In this document: positions 53,541 through 62,926 of the stretch, piece after piece | Numbering within the stretch: position 1 is the first letter of the stretch | Layout: every line of letters starts with the position of its first letter | Origin: Methylobacillus caricis | GTDB taxonomy: Bacteria > Pseudomonadota > Gammaproteobacteria > Burkholderiales > Methylophilaceae | Assembly (NCBI RefSeq): GCF_020532705.1 | Contig: NZ_JAJAVD010000003.1 | Coordinates: 62,001 to 126,000, forward strand | Reading direction: 5' to 3' | Length of the DNA: 64,000 bases | The notes under the pieces: generated by a model | What the model was told of the DNA's origin: nothing | The model's input: the letters and a program-made list of their open reading frames with translations, nothing else | Database searches by the model: none | Translations under genes and position numbers: made by a program

Positions 53541-54225
53541 CGCCTGTATGGCGTTTGCTATCATATAGGCAGATGGCAAACGCCATACATAGCATGCCAA
53601 CCGGCACGATCAGCGCCATATTGTGCAAGCTGATAGTGGCAAACCCTCCAATGATCGCCCCCAGCAGGAAGCATAGGCAGACCAGCCCGAACAGCCTGGC
53701 TTCATGCAAGGCGGAGCGGTTGCCGGTCATCCTGTTGAATAAACCTTCTATGCTGCGCCGCAGGTTTCCTGTCGTCATCACAGAGTTGTAGGGCGTTGTG
53801 CCGATATGGGTGAAGCTGGAGTTCTGCATGGCTGCTACCAGGGCAATGCAAGGAACCAGCCAGGCATCTGGAAAGCTTGCAGGCAGCCCGCTGCCTATAC
53901 TGAGAATGATGATCTCCAGCCCCAGGCAGACCAACGCAGGATTAGGCAAGAAGCGGCGCACTCTGGGCAAGCGCAGACAATTGGCAAAAAACACCCCGAG
54001 TACAAAAGCCAGCAATGGTGGCAAGTGGCGCAGGGTTTGCGCCCAATCCTGCTCTGCCATGGATACGCCCATGAGCACAATGTTGCCGGTCATTGCGTTG
54101 GCAAACACATGACCATGCCCTACATAGCTGAAGGCATCAAGAAAACCTCCGGAAAGCGTCAGGAGAGCGGCAACACTGAGCGAGTTGTCCGCTTGCGGAA
54201 CTGGAAGGCTAATGCGCTGGCTCAT
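53527..54225 (-). CDS. YoaK family (DUF1275) membrane protein
   Basis: A 232-residue protein with about six membrane segments. Family landmarks are LTLSGGFLDAFSYVGHGHVF, ANAMTGNIVLMGVSMAEQDW, and the AMQNSSFTHIGTTPYNSVMT-TGNLRR segment (given in two pieces). DUF1275/YoaK proteins are putative transporters without a settled substrate. It overlaps dgt by 4 bases upstream and converges on ntrX, the two coding regions overlapping by 14 bases at their 3' ends. Confidence 0.88.
   Translation of the reverse strand: MSQRISLPVPQADNSLSVAALLTLSGGFLDAFSYVGHGHVFANAMTGNIVLMGVSMAEQDWAQTLRHLPPLLAFVLGVFFANCLRLPRVRRFLPNPALVCLGLEIIILSIGSGLPASFPDAWLVPCIALVAAMQNSSFTHIGTTPYNSVMTTGNLRRSIEGLFNRMTGNRSALHEARLFGLVCLCFLLGAIIGGFATISLHNMALIVPVGMLCMAFAICLYDSKRHTGATLS
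53547..53587. repeat. Perfect 12-base inverted repeat at ntrX/yoaK junction
   Basis: TATGGCGTTTGC (53547-53558) and GCAAACGCCATA (53576-53587), loop 17 bases. It lies 7 bases past the ntrX stop and inside the 3' coding end of yoaK. There is no U run. It may end or stabilise the ntrX message. Confidence 0.6.
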
Positions 54226-55583
54226 ATCTTGTCGAATACAGAACCAATATCCGGGCTGAACATGCGATGATAAAGCCTGGTAGCGTAGACATCGGTCATG
54301 CTGGCGATATAGTCACAAATCACCCGTGGCTTGTTTTCACTGGCATGAAAGGCCTGCAAGGTGGACTGCGGTAATAAGCGGTCAGGATTTTCCAGCAATG
54401 TGGAGAATAGCCGCATGATCATCTGCTGCCCCTTGAATTCCAGTGCCTGGATTTGCGGACGGCGAATGACGATATCGAATACAAAGCGCTTGAGGATGTT
54501 GAGCAGGGTACGCGCCTCGGGTGCCATCTCCGCCTGTAGTTTGAGAAGCGGCGTGGTAAATCCCTCTTGTACGCCAATGCTGATATTGCCGATGAAATAA
54601 TTCACCAGTTTGCTGATCGCATGTTTACGGTCGCGGTCATTGCCGGAAAACAGTTTGCTGTTGTAAAAGTCTGCCTCGATTTTCAACGGGCAGCCGGATA
54701 AAGTACTGGCTTTCGCCATTACCAGGTCATGCCATTGCTTGGCGGTGATCAGCTCCAGTGCCAATGCGTCTTCCAGGTCATGCACGCCGTAGGCGATGTC
54801 ATCCGCCAGCTCCATGATGGAGGTGTCAAACCCCTTGTAAATGGATTTGGCATGCTTGCCATCAACCAGCTTTTTCTCCCTGAAGCGGATGCGATCATTG
54901 GCAGGCAAGGGCGCCAGTATCCATTCCAGGAGATCGGCTTCATCGTCATGCAGGCATTTGGGCGGGCGTGCATGGTCTATATTGGAGGCGCCGGTCTGGA
55001 TTTGCGTTGGATAATGCGCGACCTCGCGGTGCAAAACCGGATATTTCAGCAAACCCAGCATGGTGCGGCGGGTGAGGTCCAGCCCGTGTTCAGGCGAGTA
55101 TTCGCCCAGCCTGCCAATGATGCGCAATGTCTGGCCGTTGCCTTCAAAGCCGCCATATTCATGCATGAATGCATTGAGTGCTACCTCACCGCCGTGACCG
55201 AAAGGCGGATGACCCAAGTCATGGCCCAGACATATGGCTTCAATCAGGCTAAGGGAGGGTATCCATTCACTACGGCCTATATCGTCCGCATACCGCTGGC
55301 GCAATTGCTCGCAGATGCCGGAGCCGATCTGCGCAACTTCGAGAGAGTGGGTCAGACGTGTACGGTAGAAGTCGCTGTCTCCTATGCTGAAAATCTGGGT
55401 CTTGGATTGCAGGCGCCGGAATGAGGACGAATGAATGATGCGGGCACGATCACGCTGGTAGTCGCTGTCTGCAGTGCTGGAGTTGAAGGGTTTGCCTGCA
55501 TAACCTGCGCTATAGCGGCGGCGGTCTATCCAGGCTTGCATTGTCAGGTCGTGGTTTTTCTGCATAGTGTGTGATATTGCCAT
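54222..55583 (-). CDS. dgt: Deoxyguanosinetriphosphate triphosphohydrolase-like protein
   Basis: Hydrolyses dNTPs to nucleoside and triphosphate. The 453-residue protein has the HD-domain metal site: FRRLQSKTQIFSIGDSDFYR, RTRLTHSLEVAQIGSGICEQ (His), AICLGHDLGHPPFGHGGEVA (HD), and MELADDIAYGVHDLEDAL (Asp). Two ATG starts (55583 and 55565) are possible and neither has a good SD. It overlaps yoaK by ATGA. These enzymes also take part in dNTP limitation as phage defence in some bacteria, but nothing here indicates that. Confidence 0.93.
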   Translation of the reverse strand: MAISHTMQKNHDLTMQAWIDRRRYSAGYAGKPFNSSTADSDYQRDRARIIHSSSFRRLQSKTQIFSIGDSDFYRTRLTHSLEVAQIGSGICEQLRQRYADDIGRSEWIPSLSLIEAICLGHDLGHPPFGHGGEVALNAFMHEYGGFEGNGQTLRIIGRLGEYSPEHGLDLTRRTMLGLLKYPVLHREVAHYPTQIQTGASNIDHARPPKCLHDDEADLLEWILAPLPANDRIRFREKKLVDGKHAKSIYKGFDTSIMELADDIAYGVHDLEDALALELITAKQWHDLVMAKASTLSGCPLKIEADFYNSKLFSGNDRDRKHAISKLVNYFIGNISIGVQEGFTTPLLKLQAEMAPEARTLLNILKRFVFDIVIRRPQIQALEFKGQQMIMRLFSTLLENPDRLLPQSTLQAFHASENKPRVICDYIASMTDVYATRLYHRMFSPDIGSVFDKI

Positions 55584-55619
55584 GAAAGTGACTTGGCTTA
55601 GCGTCTGGCAGCCGGTTTT

Positions 55620-57236
55620 TCAGCTATTGATGATGGGGATTGCCCTGAACATGGCGCAACGGCGGAATATTTCCATGTTGAGCTGAGCCTGGTGTTTTCT
55701 TGCGACCCGGAGCGCCAGGCGCAACAGCATTTTGATATCCCGCGGCGCAATGCCTGGGAAAACGCTTACCAGTTCTGTGATGAGAGCTTCATCCAGTTCA
55801 GCCTGGTATTGCGCAGCCATGACGCGCCAGATGGCGGCACTGTCTTCCGGGCCCGGAGCGGTGTAGTTGATGATGGCGGCACAGCGCGAGATGATGGCAT
55901 CGTCTATATCGTCCGGCCGGTTGGTAGTCATGAACAGCAGGCCATCGAAATATTCCAGAGTGCGCAGGAACTCGGCGACGATAGCGTTTTGCTCGATATT
56001 GGCGGCACGCTGCATCACAAAGATATCGGCCTCATCCAGCAGCAATACGCAGTTCCAGCGCTTGGCCTGCATGAATATGCGCTGCAGGTTCTTGTTGATC
56101 TGCTCGGGAATGGTGCCGAGGTTGCCCGAATGGATGGCATAGAGCGGCCGTTCGGTCAGCTCGGCATAAATCTCGGCCGTCAGGGTCTTGCCGACACCTG
56201 CCCGGCCTTTGCACAGGATGACATTGCCCGCGCTCTTGCCCTCGATCAGGTCATCCACCAGCACATCGATATCTGTGGTGAGCACATCCAGCAGTTCGCG
56301 GTGCGTATCCGGCAATACTAGCTTGTGCCGCAGGCTCTTGTCATAGTGATGCGGTGCCAAGCCGTCGCTGTGGACCCAGAGGAACTCATGGGTTTTCAGG
56401 TCGAAAATCCGGGTCAGCGGGTGTTCTGGGATATTGGCGGTGCCATGGGGCTCGCCGGGCCGGGCGGTAATCTCCGATTCGGCGTGGTGGGCGAATGCGG
56501 CATAGTCCGCCATTTCCAGGTCGTGGATGACCTTGCGCCCGTCGAGCGGCAACCCACGACGGCGGTAGTTGTTCTCCTCATAGCAGTAGGCAGCGCCATG
56601 CAGGCGGAATTGGCGGCCGAAGGCGTGCTGCACTACTTCCCTGTGCCGGGCCAGGGATGTCATATGCGCCGCTTTCAATTCGGGGGTTTCGTGGTACAGG
56701 CCGCGTACGGCCAGGATATCAGCGATGCGGTGCGTCAGCACATCCTGTGGCAGGAATACATGAGCCAGCACCTGGGGGCCATATTTGGCCTTGAAGCTGT
56801 CCTCGTTTGAATAGCCATAGGCCTGCGTATGCAGCATGACGGAAGGACTGGATTTGCCTGGAATGCCGGGCGTGGCGCTGATGCGGTTGACCAGTTGCGG
56901 ATAAAAGCGTCCATCGTCGCCGGTGGCATACACCCAGCCATCGATCAAGGCCTGCTGAAAGAATGCTTGCAGTAAACCGGGAAAGGCATCGAAGCTCTCA
57001 ACAGAAGCGGCTGGCTTATCCCTCATCAGCAGCAATGAGCCTGCGACCAAGGCCGTGGTGGTATCCCCCAGGGTGTGTGCCGCCATGACCAACTCCTGCA
57101 GGGCGGGCCCATCCAGCAGGCCGGTGTCGATATTGTAGCGGCGCGCGCTGTCCGCCCCGGCGGCCATGGCGCGGTATTCCTGCAAGAGGGCGCTGGTCGT
57201 TTCATGCAGCAGTTGGGTGCTTACGGTTAATGACAT
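55620..57236 (-). CDS. AAA+ ATPase of unassigned function
   Basis: A 538-residue protein; ATG 57236 is used because AAGG lies 8 bases before it. The N-terminal half has no recognised domain but is well structured, with SVMLHTQAYGYSNEDSFKAK, HREVVQHAFGRQFRL and CYEENNYRRRGLPLDGRKVI. The C-terminal AAA+ module has Walker A NVILCKGRAGVGKTLTAEIY (about 340), Walker B CVLLLDEADIFVMQRA (about 400), sensor MTTNRPDDIDDAIISRCAAI and a helical lid. It looks like a CbbX/FtsH-type remodeller, but no partner is coded next to it. Confidence 0.78.
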   Translation of the reverse strand: MSLTVSTQLLHETTSALLQEYRAMAAGADSARRYNIDTGLLDGPALQELVMAAHTLGDTTTALVAGSLLLMRDKPAASVESFDAFPGLLQAFFQQALIDGWVYATGDDGRFYPQLVNRISATPGIPGKSSPSVMLHTQAYGYSNEDSFKAKYGPQVLAHVFLPQDVLTHRIADILAVRGLYHETPELKAAHMTSLARHREVVQHAFGRQFRLHGAAYCYEENNYRRRGLPLDGRKVIHDLEMADYAAFAHHAESEITARPGEPHGTANIPEHPLTRIFDLKTHEFLWVHSDGLAPHHYDKSLRHKLVLPDTHRELLDVLTTDIDVLVDDLIEGKSAGNVILCKGRAGVGKTLTAEIYAELTERPLYAIHSGNLGTIPEQINKNLQRIFMQAKRWNCVLLLDEADIFVMQRAANIEQNAIVAEFLRTLEYFDGLLFMTTNRPDDIDDAIISRCAAIINYTAPGPEDSAAIWRVMAAQYQAELDEALITELVSVFPGIAPRDIKMLLRLALRVARKHQAQLNMEIFRRCAMFRAIPIINS

Positions 57237-57322
57237 CACTCAGGCCTTAATATCCAGATACGTGGAGCAAGCAGCATATTGCCATGAAAGGCTTCATGGC
57301 ACCTACCCCGGCTATGCCGCGC

Positions 57323-58012
57323 TCAGTCTCGGGTCGGGGCGATGCGGAAGGTACGGACTATGTCCATTTCCTGCAATGCCTGCGCCAGTACGGAAATATT
57401 GTCCTGGTTGGAAGTGCGCAGGATCATGCTGTATTCCAGCAGTTTGCCGTCATGGGAGATGGCATAGCTCATGTTGGCAATCGTGAAACCCTTGTCCGTA
57501 ATGAACTGCCTCAGCTGCCCTTCCGGCATCGGGTTAAGCCGGTCGAAGCTGATTTGGTAATGCGCGTAGTAATGCGATGGCAACCGCACTTCTATCCAGC
57601 GGAACAGGGAAAGCGTTCCCAGCGTCATCAGCGTGGCCAATATGGCGGGGAAATAAAAGCCGATGCCCAGCATGATGCCGATGGCCGCGGTAATCCAGAT
57701 CGAGGCGGCAGTGGTCAATCCCCTGACAGTGAATCCTTCCTTGAAGATTACCCCGGCGCCGAGAAAACCGATGCCGGTCATGATGCCTTGCGCCATGCGG
57801 GAAGGGTCGGCCTTGATGGCATCCAGCGGCACGCCTGGCAATAATTGCCACTGGTAAAGTGTGAGCAGCATGAGCAGGCTGGATGATAGACATACCAGGG
57901 TATGGGTGCGGAAGCCTGCGGGACGGCCATGAAAACTGCGTTCAAGGCCGATAATGCCCCCAGCAGCTGCAGCGCTGAAAAGATGGATAGTAATGAGAAG
58001 ATAATCATGCAT
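57323..58012 (-). CDS. MgtC/SapB family membrane protein
   Basis: A 229-residue protein from ATG 58012 (MHDYLLITIHLFSAAAAGGI). The family core is present: GGIIGLERSFHGRPAGFRTH, LVCLSSSLLMLLTLYQW, IMTGIGFLGAGVIFKEGFTV and RGLTTAASIWITAAIGIMLG. A soluble C-terminal domain (IVRTFRIAP) of ACT-like type follows. MgtC relatives help growth under low Mg2+ or acid; chromosomal housekeeping copies are common. Confidence 0.92.
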   Translation of the reverse strand: MHDYLLITIHLFSAAAAGGIIGLERSFHGRPAGFRTHTLVCLSSSLLMLLTLYQWQLLPGVPLDAIKADPSRMAQGIMTGIGFLGAGVIFKEGFTVRGLTTAASIWITAAIGIMLGIGFYFPAILATLMTLGTLSLFRWIEVRLPSHYYAHYQISFDRLNPMPEGQLRQFITDKGFTIANMSYAISHDGKLLEYSMILRTSNQDNISVLAQALQEMDIVRTFRIAPTRD

Positions 58013-58123
58013 GCGGGGCCTCGCGGGAAAATTGCCGGGCGAAATGGTATCAATCGGTTTATTCTGCTGCAATTCATCCCGGGACCGCAAGCGAGGTTTC
58101 GCCGGATGCTGTTCTCAGGCAGG

Positions 58124-58528
58124 CTATGTCGATGGCAAGTTCAGCCGCCAATGGTCCCGCGTGTAAATGTCCATCTGCATGCGGTCAGCTCGAGTGTAAT
58201 GAATTTCGGTGCCGGAGGGGACTGCCAGTTCCTGCAGGATCGTCCGCAAGGCGTGACGTGTTGCGTCGAGGTCGATGGTGGTAATGTCGATACGCTGATG
58301 CAGCAAGCGCTGGGATCCATCTTCCCCGGCATCACTCACAGACTGGCCCCAGCCTATCACCGTGCCAGCGCCTGCCTCCATCAGCAGGCGCGCTAGCTCG
58401 TTCTCCCGCTGATGGAATGGGTCTGCCCTCATATTCAGCTTGACTGGTATCTTGACGTAAATGAACAAGGTCTGTGCTTTTTGTTCAAATAGTGTACCCA
58501 GGCTTGTCTCATCGGTAGGTGCGCTCAT
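58124..58528 (-). CDS. Unknown soluble protein
   Basis: A 134-residue protein with a clear SD (GGGAG before ATG 58528). No signal peptide or membrane segment. Secondary structure looks alternating: LFIYVKIPVKLNMRADP, ENELARLLMEAGAGTVIGWG, DITTIDLDATRHALRTILQE, and GTEIHYTRADRMQMDIYTRD, which suggests a small alpha/beta (ferredoxin-like) fold. I do not recognise a family. It lies 111 bases upstream of the mgtC-like gene on the same strand. Confidence 0.6.
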   Translation of the reverse strand: MSAPTDETSLGTLFEQKAQTLFIYVKIPVKLNMRADPFHQRENELARLLMEAGAGTVIGWGQSVSDAGEDGSQRLLHQRIDITTIDLDATRHALRTILQELAVPSGTEIHYTRADRMQMDIYTRDHWRLNLPST

Positions 58529-58703
58529 TTGTCTGCTCCCTTGCTTTACAATGCTTTAACGGTGACCTGCCTGCAAACGTTGACATTTCTGGATTCAGCA
58601 TCCGGCTGAAGGCCATTCCTACACACTATCGCGGTATTCGCTGATAACGCGCGGCAAGTACCCATGTAGCATGGAAACATCATTCAGGATCAGGAGAGTG
58701 GCA

Positions 58704-59591
58704 ATGTCCAAACATAAACCTCTACATGAACAAGTCATGGTAATTACCGGCGCTTCCAGCGGCATAGGCTTGTGCATTGCTATTTTGGCTTCCGCGCTGG
58801 GGGCTACCGTGGTACTGGTGGCGCGTAGCGAGGAAACGCTGGAACAACTCACGAGTGAGATTAACGCTAGTGGCGGCGAGGCGTTCTGCGTTGCCGCCGA
58901 TGTCTCGGAACGTTCGGAAGTGGATAAAGTTGTGGATCAAGTGCTGGCGCATTATGGCCGTATCGACACCTGGGTCAATGATGCCGGTGTCTCCATTTAT
59001 GGCCGCCTTGATGAAGTTGGCGAAGAAGACAGCCGGCGCCTGTTCGACATTAATTTCTGGGGCGTGGTCAATGGCTCGCTCGCCGCGCTACCGCATTTGC
59101 GTCATAGCGGCGGCGTGCTCATCAATGTCGGCAGCGAGGTATCGGAAAGCATGGTGCCGCTGCAAGGCATATACACTGCCTCCAAGCATGCAGTCAAAGG
59201 ATTTACCGATGCCCTGCGCGTGGAGATCGAGGACGTGGACGAAAGTGCAGTCTCGATAACCCTGATCCAGCCCACCGCAGTGGACACGCCTTATCCGGAA
59301 CATGCCAAGAATTACATGACCCGCGAGCCCAAGCTGCCAGAGCCGATGATAGACCCGCAACTGGTAGCGGAGGCGATTCTGCAGGCCGCGCAGGAAGGCG
59401 GGCGCAACATCAAGGTAGGCATGATGGCGACCTTGAACACCTCGTTGAACAAGTTTATACCTGCATTGGCGGAGAAACTCTCTGCTCGCCTGGTAGACAA
59501 ACAGCAGCAAGGCAGGCCGCCGCAAAACCCGCAAGGGACTCTATACCATGCCGGCGGCAATGGCCGTATCCATGGCACTGTGCGGCATTAG
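58704..59591 (+). CDS. SDR family oxidoreductase
   Basis: A 295-residue short-chain dehydrogenase/reductase starting at ATG 58704 (GGAGAG SD). The NAD(P) motif is VMVITGASSGIGLCIAILAS, followed by NDAGVSIYGRLDEV, the active-site residues in GVLINVGSEVSESMVPLQGI (Ser) and YTASKHAVKGFTDALRVEI (Tyr-x-x-x-Lys), and QPTAVDTPYPEHA. The C-terminal 70 residues are an extension usual in the larger SDRs. Substrate unknown. Confidence 0.9.
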   Translation: MSKHKPLHEQVMVITGASSGIGLCIAILASALGATVVLVARSEETLEQLTSEINASGGEAFCVAADVSERSEVDKVVDQVLAHYGRIDTWVNDAGVSIYGRLDEVGEEDSRRLFDINFWGVVNGSLAALPHLRHSGGVLINVGSEVSESMVPLQGIYTASKHAVKGFTDALRVEIEDVDESAVSITLIQPTAVDTPYPEHAKNYMTREPKLPEPMIDPQLVAEAILQAAQEGGRNIKVGMMATLNTSLNKFIPALAEKLSARLVDKQQQGRPPQNPQGTLYHAGGNGRIHGTVRH

Positions 59592-59614
59592 GGGTTCCTG
59601 AAAATACTCGATGC

Positions 59615-60196
59615 TTATGCCTCAGGCCGCCATAGCTGGGCATAATCCTGCCATGGCGTGCGCGGGGCGGCAGGCTTTGGAGTATTGGCAGGCGTACCGA
59701 GGTTCAAAAGGCCGATGATCTTGTCCTGCGGCTCAAACTCCATGATTTCATGCAACAAGGCGCCCAGCGGATCCGGCGCGCTGCTCCAGAAGCCGCTGTA
59801 GCCAAGCAAGTGGGCAGCATTGAGCATATTCATCGTGGCGGCGCCTGCCGTCAGCAATTGTTCGAACTCCGGAGCTTTGGGATGGGGCGTGATACGCGCT
59901 GCGAGCACAATCACCACTGGCGCTGTGGTGAGCTTGAGGGCGTATTTGCCATGCAAGGCGCGCACCTGCTCGGTTTGCGCGGCAGGATGCTGCAATACTC
60001 TTTCCAGGAGGTGCTGGCGGTTTTCCCCCTGCACTACCTTTAGATGCCATGGGCGCAAGCCAGCGTGATCTGGGGTGACTGCCGCGGCTTGAAGGATGGT
60101 CTCCAATTGTTTTGAACTTGGTGCAGGCTCGGTTAGCGGCCATGCCGAGCGCCGGGCCAGGATTGCTTCTATGGCTTGCATGTTGTTTTGCTGCAT
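59615..60196 (-). CDS. Nitroreductase family protein
   Basis: A 193-residue flavin-dependent protein from ATG 60196. It has AIEAILARRSAWPLTEPAPS, AVTPDHAGLRPWHLKVVQGE, APVVIVLAARITPHPK, and AATMNMLNAAHLLGYSGFWS, followed by DKIIGLLNLGTPANTPKPA. These are the FMN and dimer segments of the YdjA-type nitroreductases. Physiological substrate unknown. Convergent with the SDR gene. Confidence 0.9.
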   Translation of the reverse strand: MQQNNMQAIEAILARRSAWPLTEPAPSSKQLETILQAAAVTPDHAGLRPWHLKVVQGENRQHLLERVLQHPAAQTEQVRALHGKYALKLTTAPVVIVLAARITPHPKAPEFEQLLTAGAATMNMLNAAHLLGYSGFWSSAPDPLGALLHEIMEFEPQDKIIGLLNLGTPANTPKPAAPRTPWQDYAQLWRPEA

Positions 60197-60315
60197 ATTC
60201 AAGACTTTCAGAAATTTAAGTAAATGCGCCAGAACCTTCCCATATGACGGGTGCGCATTAAGAAACTTGGTAACCCGAAGACCGCCTTATCGTTGTCCTC
60301 TTCCTGCCATAGGCT

Positions 60316-61086
60316 TTACGCGCATGTCAGTTCCAGCACCACCGGCGTATGGTCTGAAGGCCGCTCCAGTTTGCGCGGGCTCTTGTCTATCCAGCATCGC
60401 AGGCAGTCATTCTTCAGTGCGTCGCTGACCAGGATGTGGTCAATCCGCAAGCCGAGATTGCGGCGGAAGGCAGCCATGCGGTAATCCCACCAACTGAAGC
60501 TGCTATCCTCCTGCTCGAACAGGCGGAAGCTGTCATGCAGCCCCAGCGCCGACAGGATACGGAATGCCTCCCGCTCGGGTTCGCTCACCAGCACCTGGCC
60601 GGCCCAAGCGGCGGGATCATGTACGTCCCGGTCTTCCGGGGCGATATTGTAATCGCCAAGCAACGCCAGCTTTGGATAACGCGCCAGTTCATCCTTGAGG
60701 TACGCACTGAGCGCTTCCAGCCAACCCAGTTTGTACTGGTACTTATCCGAATCCACGCTTTGCCCGTTTGGGATGTAAGCACATACTATTCTGACATCAC
60801 CAATAGTTGCGGCAATCAGGCGTTTCTGCTCATCATTCAGACCGGGAATGCCTGTACTTACATCCTCCATTAGATGCGGGCTGAGGATGGCGACGCCGTT
60901 ATAGGTTTTCTGTCCGCTGTGGATAGCGTTGTAGCCGGCCTCTTTCAGTGCGTCGTAAGGGAATTTGCTGTCTTCCTGCTTGGTTTCCTGCAGACAGAGC
61001 ACGTCCGGTTTTTCCAGCGCAATCCAGTCCAATACATGGGGCAGGCGGACGTTGAGGGAATTGACATTCCAGGTGGCGAGTTTCAT
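60316..61086 (-). CDS. xthA: Exodeoxyribonuclease III
   Basis: AP endonuclease and 3' exonuclease of base-excision repair. The 256-residue protein has [40 protein letters not shown] (catalytic Glu), [40 protein letters not shown] (Asp/Asn), [12 protein letters not shown] and [12 protein letters not shown] (catalytic His). Standalone gene. Confidence 0.96.
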   Translation of the reverse strand: MKLATWNVNSLNVRLPHVLDWIALEKPDVLCLQETKQEDSKFPYDALKEAGYNAIHSGQKTYNGVAILSPHLMEDVSTGIPGLNDEQKRLIAATIGDVRIVCAYIPNGQSVDSDKYQYKLGWLEALSAYLKDELARYPKLALLGDYNIAPEDRDVHDPAAWAGQVLVSEPEREAFRILSALGLHDSFRLFEQEDSSFSWWDYRMAAFRRNLGLRIDHILVSDALKNDCLRCWIDKSPRKLERPSDHTPVVLELTCA

Positions 61087-61180
61087 AGGACAAACAATTC
61101 ATAATAGCTGAGTAACTGCAAAGTTTATCACTCTGCGCCGCTTGTTTTGCGGCAAAACGCCATGTCTAATTCTGTATTGC

Positions 61181-62170
61181 CTATAAATTTTTCCGAATCA
61201 AATGGGAAAATTCAGGGTCCTGGTCTGCATGCTTGGCAATATCGGTGATACGCGATCGCTGGCGCAGCGCCTCTAACGGCAGGGAGGTATCGAGACCATC
61301 AATATTGTAAAGGTACTCGGGCAAGTAGCCTGACAACAGCAAGCGGTAGTCCATAGGCAGGCCAGGAATGATCTGGTGCACCATGTGATAGACGATTGTA
61401 GTGCAGTTGGCGGTGACGGTGTGGTAAAAGCGCGGCTTTTCCGCCAGCTTGTTGGCTTCCGCCATGTAGGATAAAAACAGCTTGCGCATTGCGGCAGGCG
61501 GCATATTCACCCGGTATAGATAGACATCCTCGTCGCGGACATTGGTGCGCACGCGGACGATATCGCGCTCATCAGCGGCGATGAGACTGGTCTCGAACTG
61601 CTTGAAGAAGCCGCCAAACTCGGAAAAGCTTTCATGCCGCTCCTTGCGGATTTCTACCGAGAGTACCAGGTAGCGGCCATCGCTGAATCCAAAGGATACC
61701 AAAGTGTGGGCAATGGCAGGCCCAGTCCAGTAGGAAAGCAGCATATCCACGCTCTGGAGCTGATCCAGGTCATACCGGCGTTGCTCCCAGCGCGGCGTAT
61801 AGTCGGTTTCGCTACGCCAATCGAAATTCCGCACATGACTGAACGTGACCACGCTTCCATCCTGAATTGCCGTCGTGGTCTCGGCAACATCATCGGCCCA
61901 TTCCCGTTCATTGGAAGGCGCCAGGCTATGCCACCAGCTGAGCAGCAGCGCCAGTGCAGCGATGTAAAGCAAGCTTCCGCGCGTGGCGCCGTAACGGCGC
62001 CCTGCAAGCAGGCTGGCTCCGGCAACGCCTAGCCATGCCGCAGCCGCGAGGATTTTAAGTGCCTGGGAGAAGGGGAATTGGTAATAGAGCGCAAAAGCGC
62101 CCCAGGCGGTACTCAACAGAAGTGCGAGGCAAAACAGGACGCGGCTGGACAAGCGTAAAAAGCGGCTCAT
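61181..62170 (-). CDS. DUF4105 (Lnb-like) membrane protein
   Basis: A 329-residue protein with three N-terminal membrane segments (VLFCLALLLSTAWGAFALYY, ALKILAAAAWLGVAGASLLA, GSLLYIAALALLLSW). The soluble DUF4105 domain has DVAETTTAIQDGSVVTFSHV, RNFDWRSETDYTPRWEQR and YHTVTANCTTIVYHMVHQII with the conserved Cys. DUF4105 is Lnb-like and probably a cysteine hydrolase or lipoprotein acyltransferase-type enzyme. It starts 9 bases past the TetR gene on the same strand, so the pair are probably co-transcribed. Confidence 0.85.
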   Translation of the reverse strand: MSRFLRLSSRVLFCLALLLSTAWGAFALYYQFPFSQALKILAAAAWLGVAGASLLAGRRYGATRGSLLYIAALALLLSWWHSLAPSNEREWADDVAETTTAIQDGSVVTFSHVRNFDWRSETDYTPRWEQRRYDLDQLQSVDMLLSYWTGPAIAHTLVSFGFSDGRYLVLSVEIRKERHESFSEFGGFFKQFETSLIAADERDIVRVRTNVRDEDVYLYRVNMPPAAMRKLFLSYMAEANKLAEKPRFYHTVTANCTTIVYHMVHQIIPGLPMDYRLLLSGYLPEYLYNIDGLDTSLPLEALRQRSRITDIAKHADQDPEFSHLIRKNL

Positions 62171-62179
62171 GGAAATCAG

Positions 62180-62839
62180 TTATCGGGCAACATGAACATC
62201 CAGCCCGGCCAGGATGAAACGCTTGATGTGGCTGTGCAACGCCGCCGCCTCGCACGATGTCGGGGAAATGCAGTTTGCCAGCACGTTGGCGTTCGCCATG
62301 TATGGAAATGAACACAGGGAAAATACACTCAGAAAACATTGGTCGACAACCATTGAATCGGCAGTTGCCCCCAATATTTCACTCAGTATCCGCTTGATGA
62401 TACCGGTCTTGGAAGAGGCATCCTGGCTAAGATAATTGATGAATTCGGCCGAAGGAGAGGCAAGCTCCCTGAAGAACAGGCGGATCTGCCAGTCTTGCGA
62501 GGCCTGTGCCGCCAAGACCGTGTCGAGGATTTCCTCCAGTTTTTCTTTGGCCGGGCGCCGGCTTACCGCAATTGCTTCCAGCATTTCCAGGCGCAGGATA
62601 CGTTGTGTCACCTCAGTCAATATTTCACGGTACAGCCCGGCCTTGCTACCGAAATGGTAATTCACCGACCCCACCGTAGCGTTGGCGCGCTCGCAGATTT
62701 CCTTGCTCGTGGTGTCGCTGTAGCCGCGCCTGGCGAAAATCTCGCCCGCGCACTGCAGAAGCAGTTTGCGCGTGACCAATCCGTCGGAACGGATTTCGCG
62801 GCCGGCAGCCTGGGGAATCTGTTGATAAGAAGCGTTCAT
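62180..62839 (-). CDS. TetR/AcrR family regulator (CerR-type C terminus)
   Basis: A 219-residue repressor with an N-terminal helix-turn-helix: CAGEIFARRGYSDTTSKEIC, ERANATVGSVNYHFGSKAGL, YREILTEV. The C-terminal ligand domain resembles CerR (DUF1956): AKEKLEEILDTVLAAQA and WQIRLFFRELASPSAEFINY. It is divergent from the NodT-type efflux gene across a 22-base palindrome, so it probably represses that operon and itself. Confidence 0.9.
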   Translation of the reverse strand: MNASYQQIPQAAGREIRSDGLVTRKLLLQCAGEIFARRGYSDTTSKEICERANATVGSVNYHFGSKAGLYREILTEVTQRILRLEMLEAIAVSRRPAKEKLEEILDTVLAAQASQDWQIRLFFRELASPSAEFINYLSQDASSKTGIIKRILSEILGATADSMVVDQCFLSVFSLCSFPYMANANVLANCISPTSCEAAALHSHIKRFILAGLDVHVAR

Positions 62840-62904
62840 GCGAATCTGGTTCGGTTGTTGATGGTCAGGATGTGCTGGCGCCTGTTATGCAGCGCGGCAA
62901 AAAG

Positions 62905-62926
62905 AGTTTCAATTGTAATTGAAACT
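62905..62926. promoter_or_regulatory. Perfect palindrome, likely TetR operator
   Basis: AGTTTCAATT (62905-62914), GT, AATTGAAACT (62917-62926): a perfect 10-base inverted repeat between the divergent regulator and efflux genes. Size, symmetry and place fit a TetR-family operator. Confidence 0.8.
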
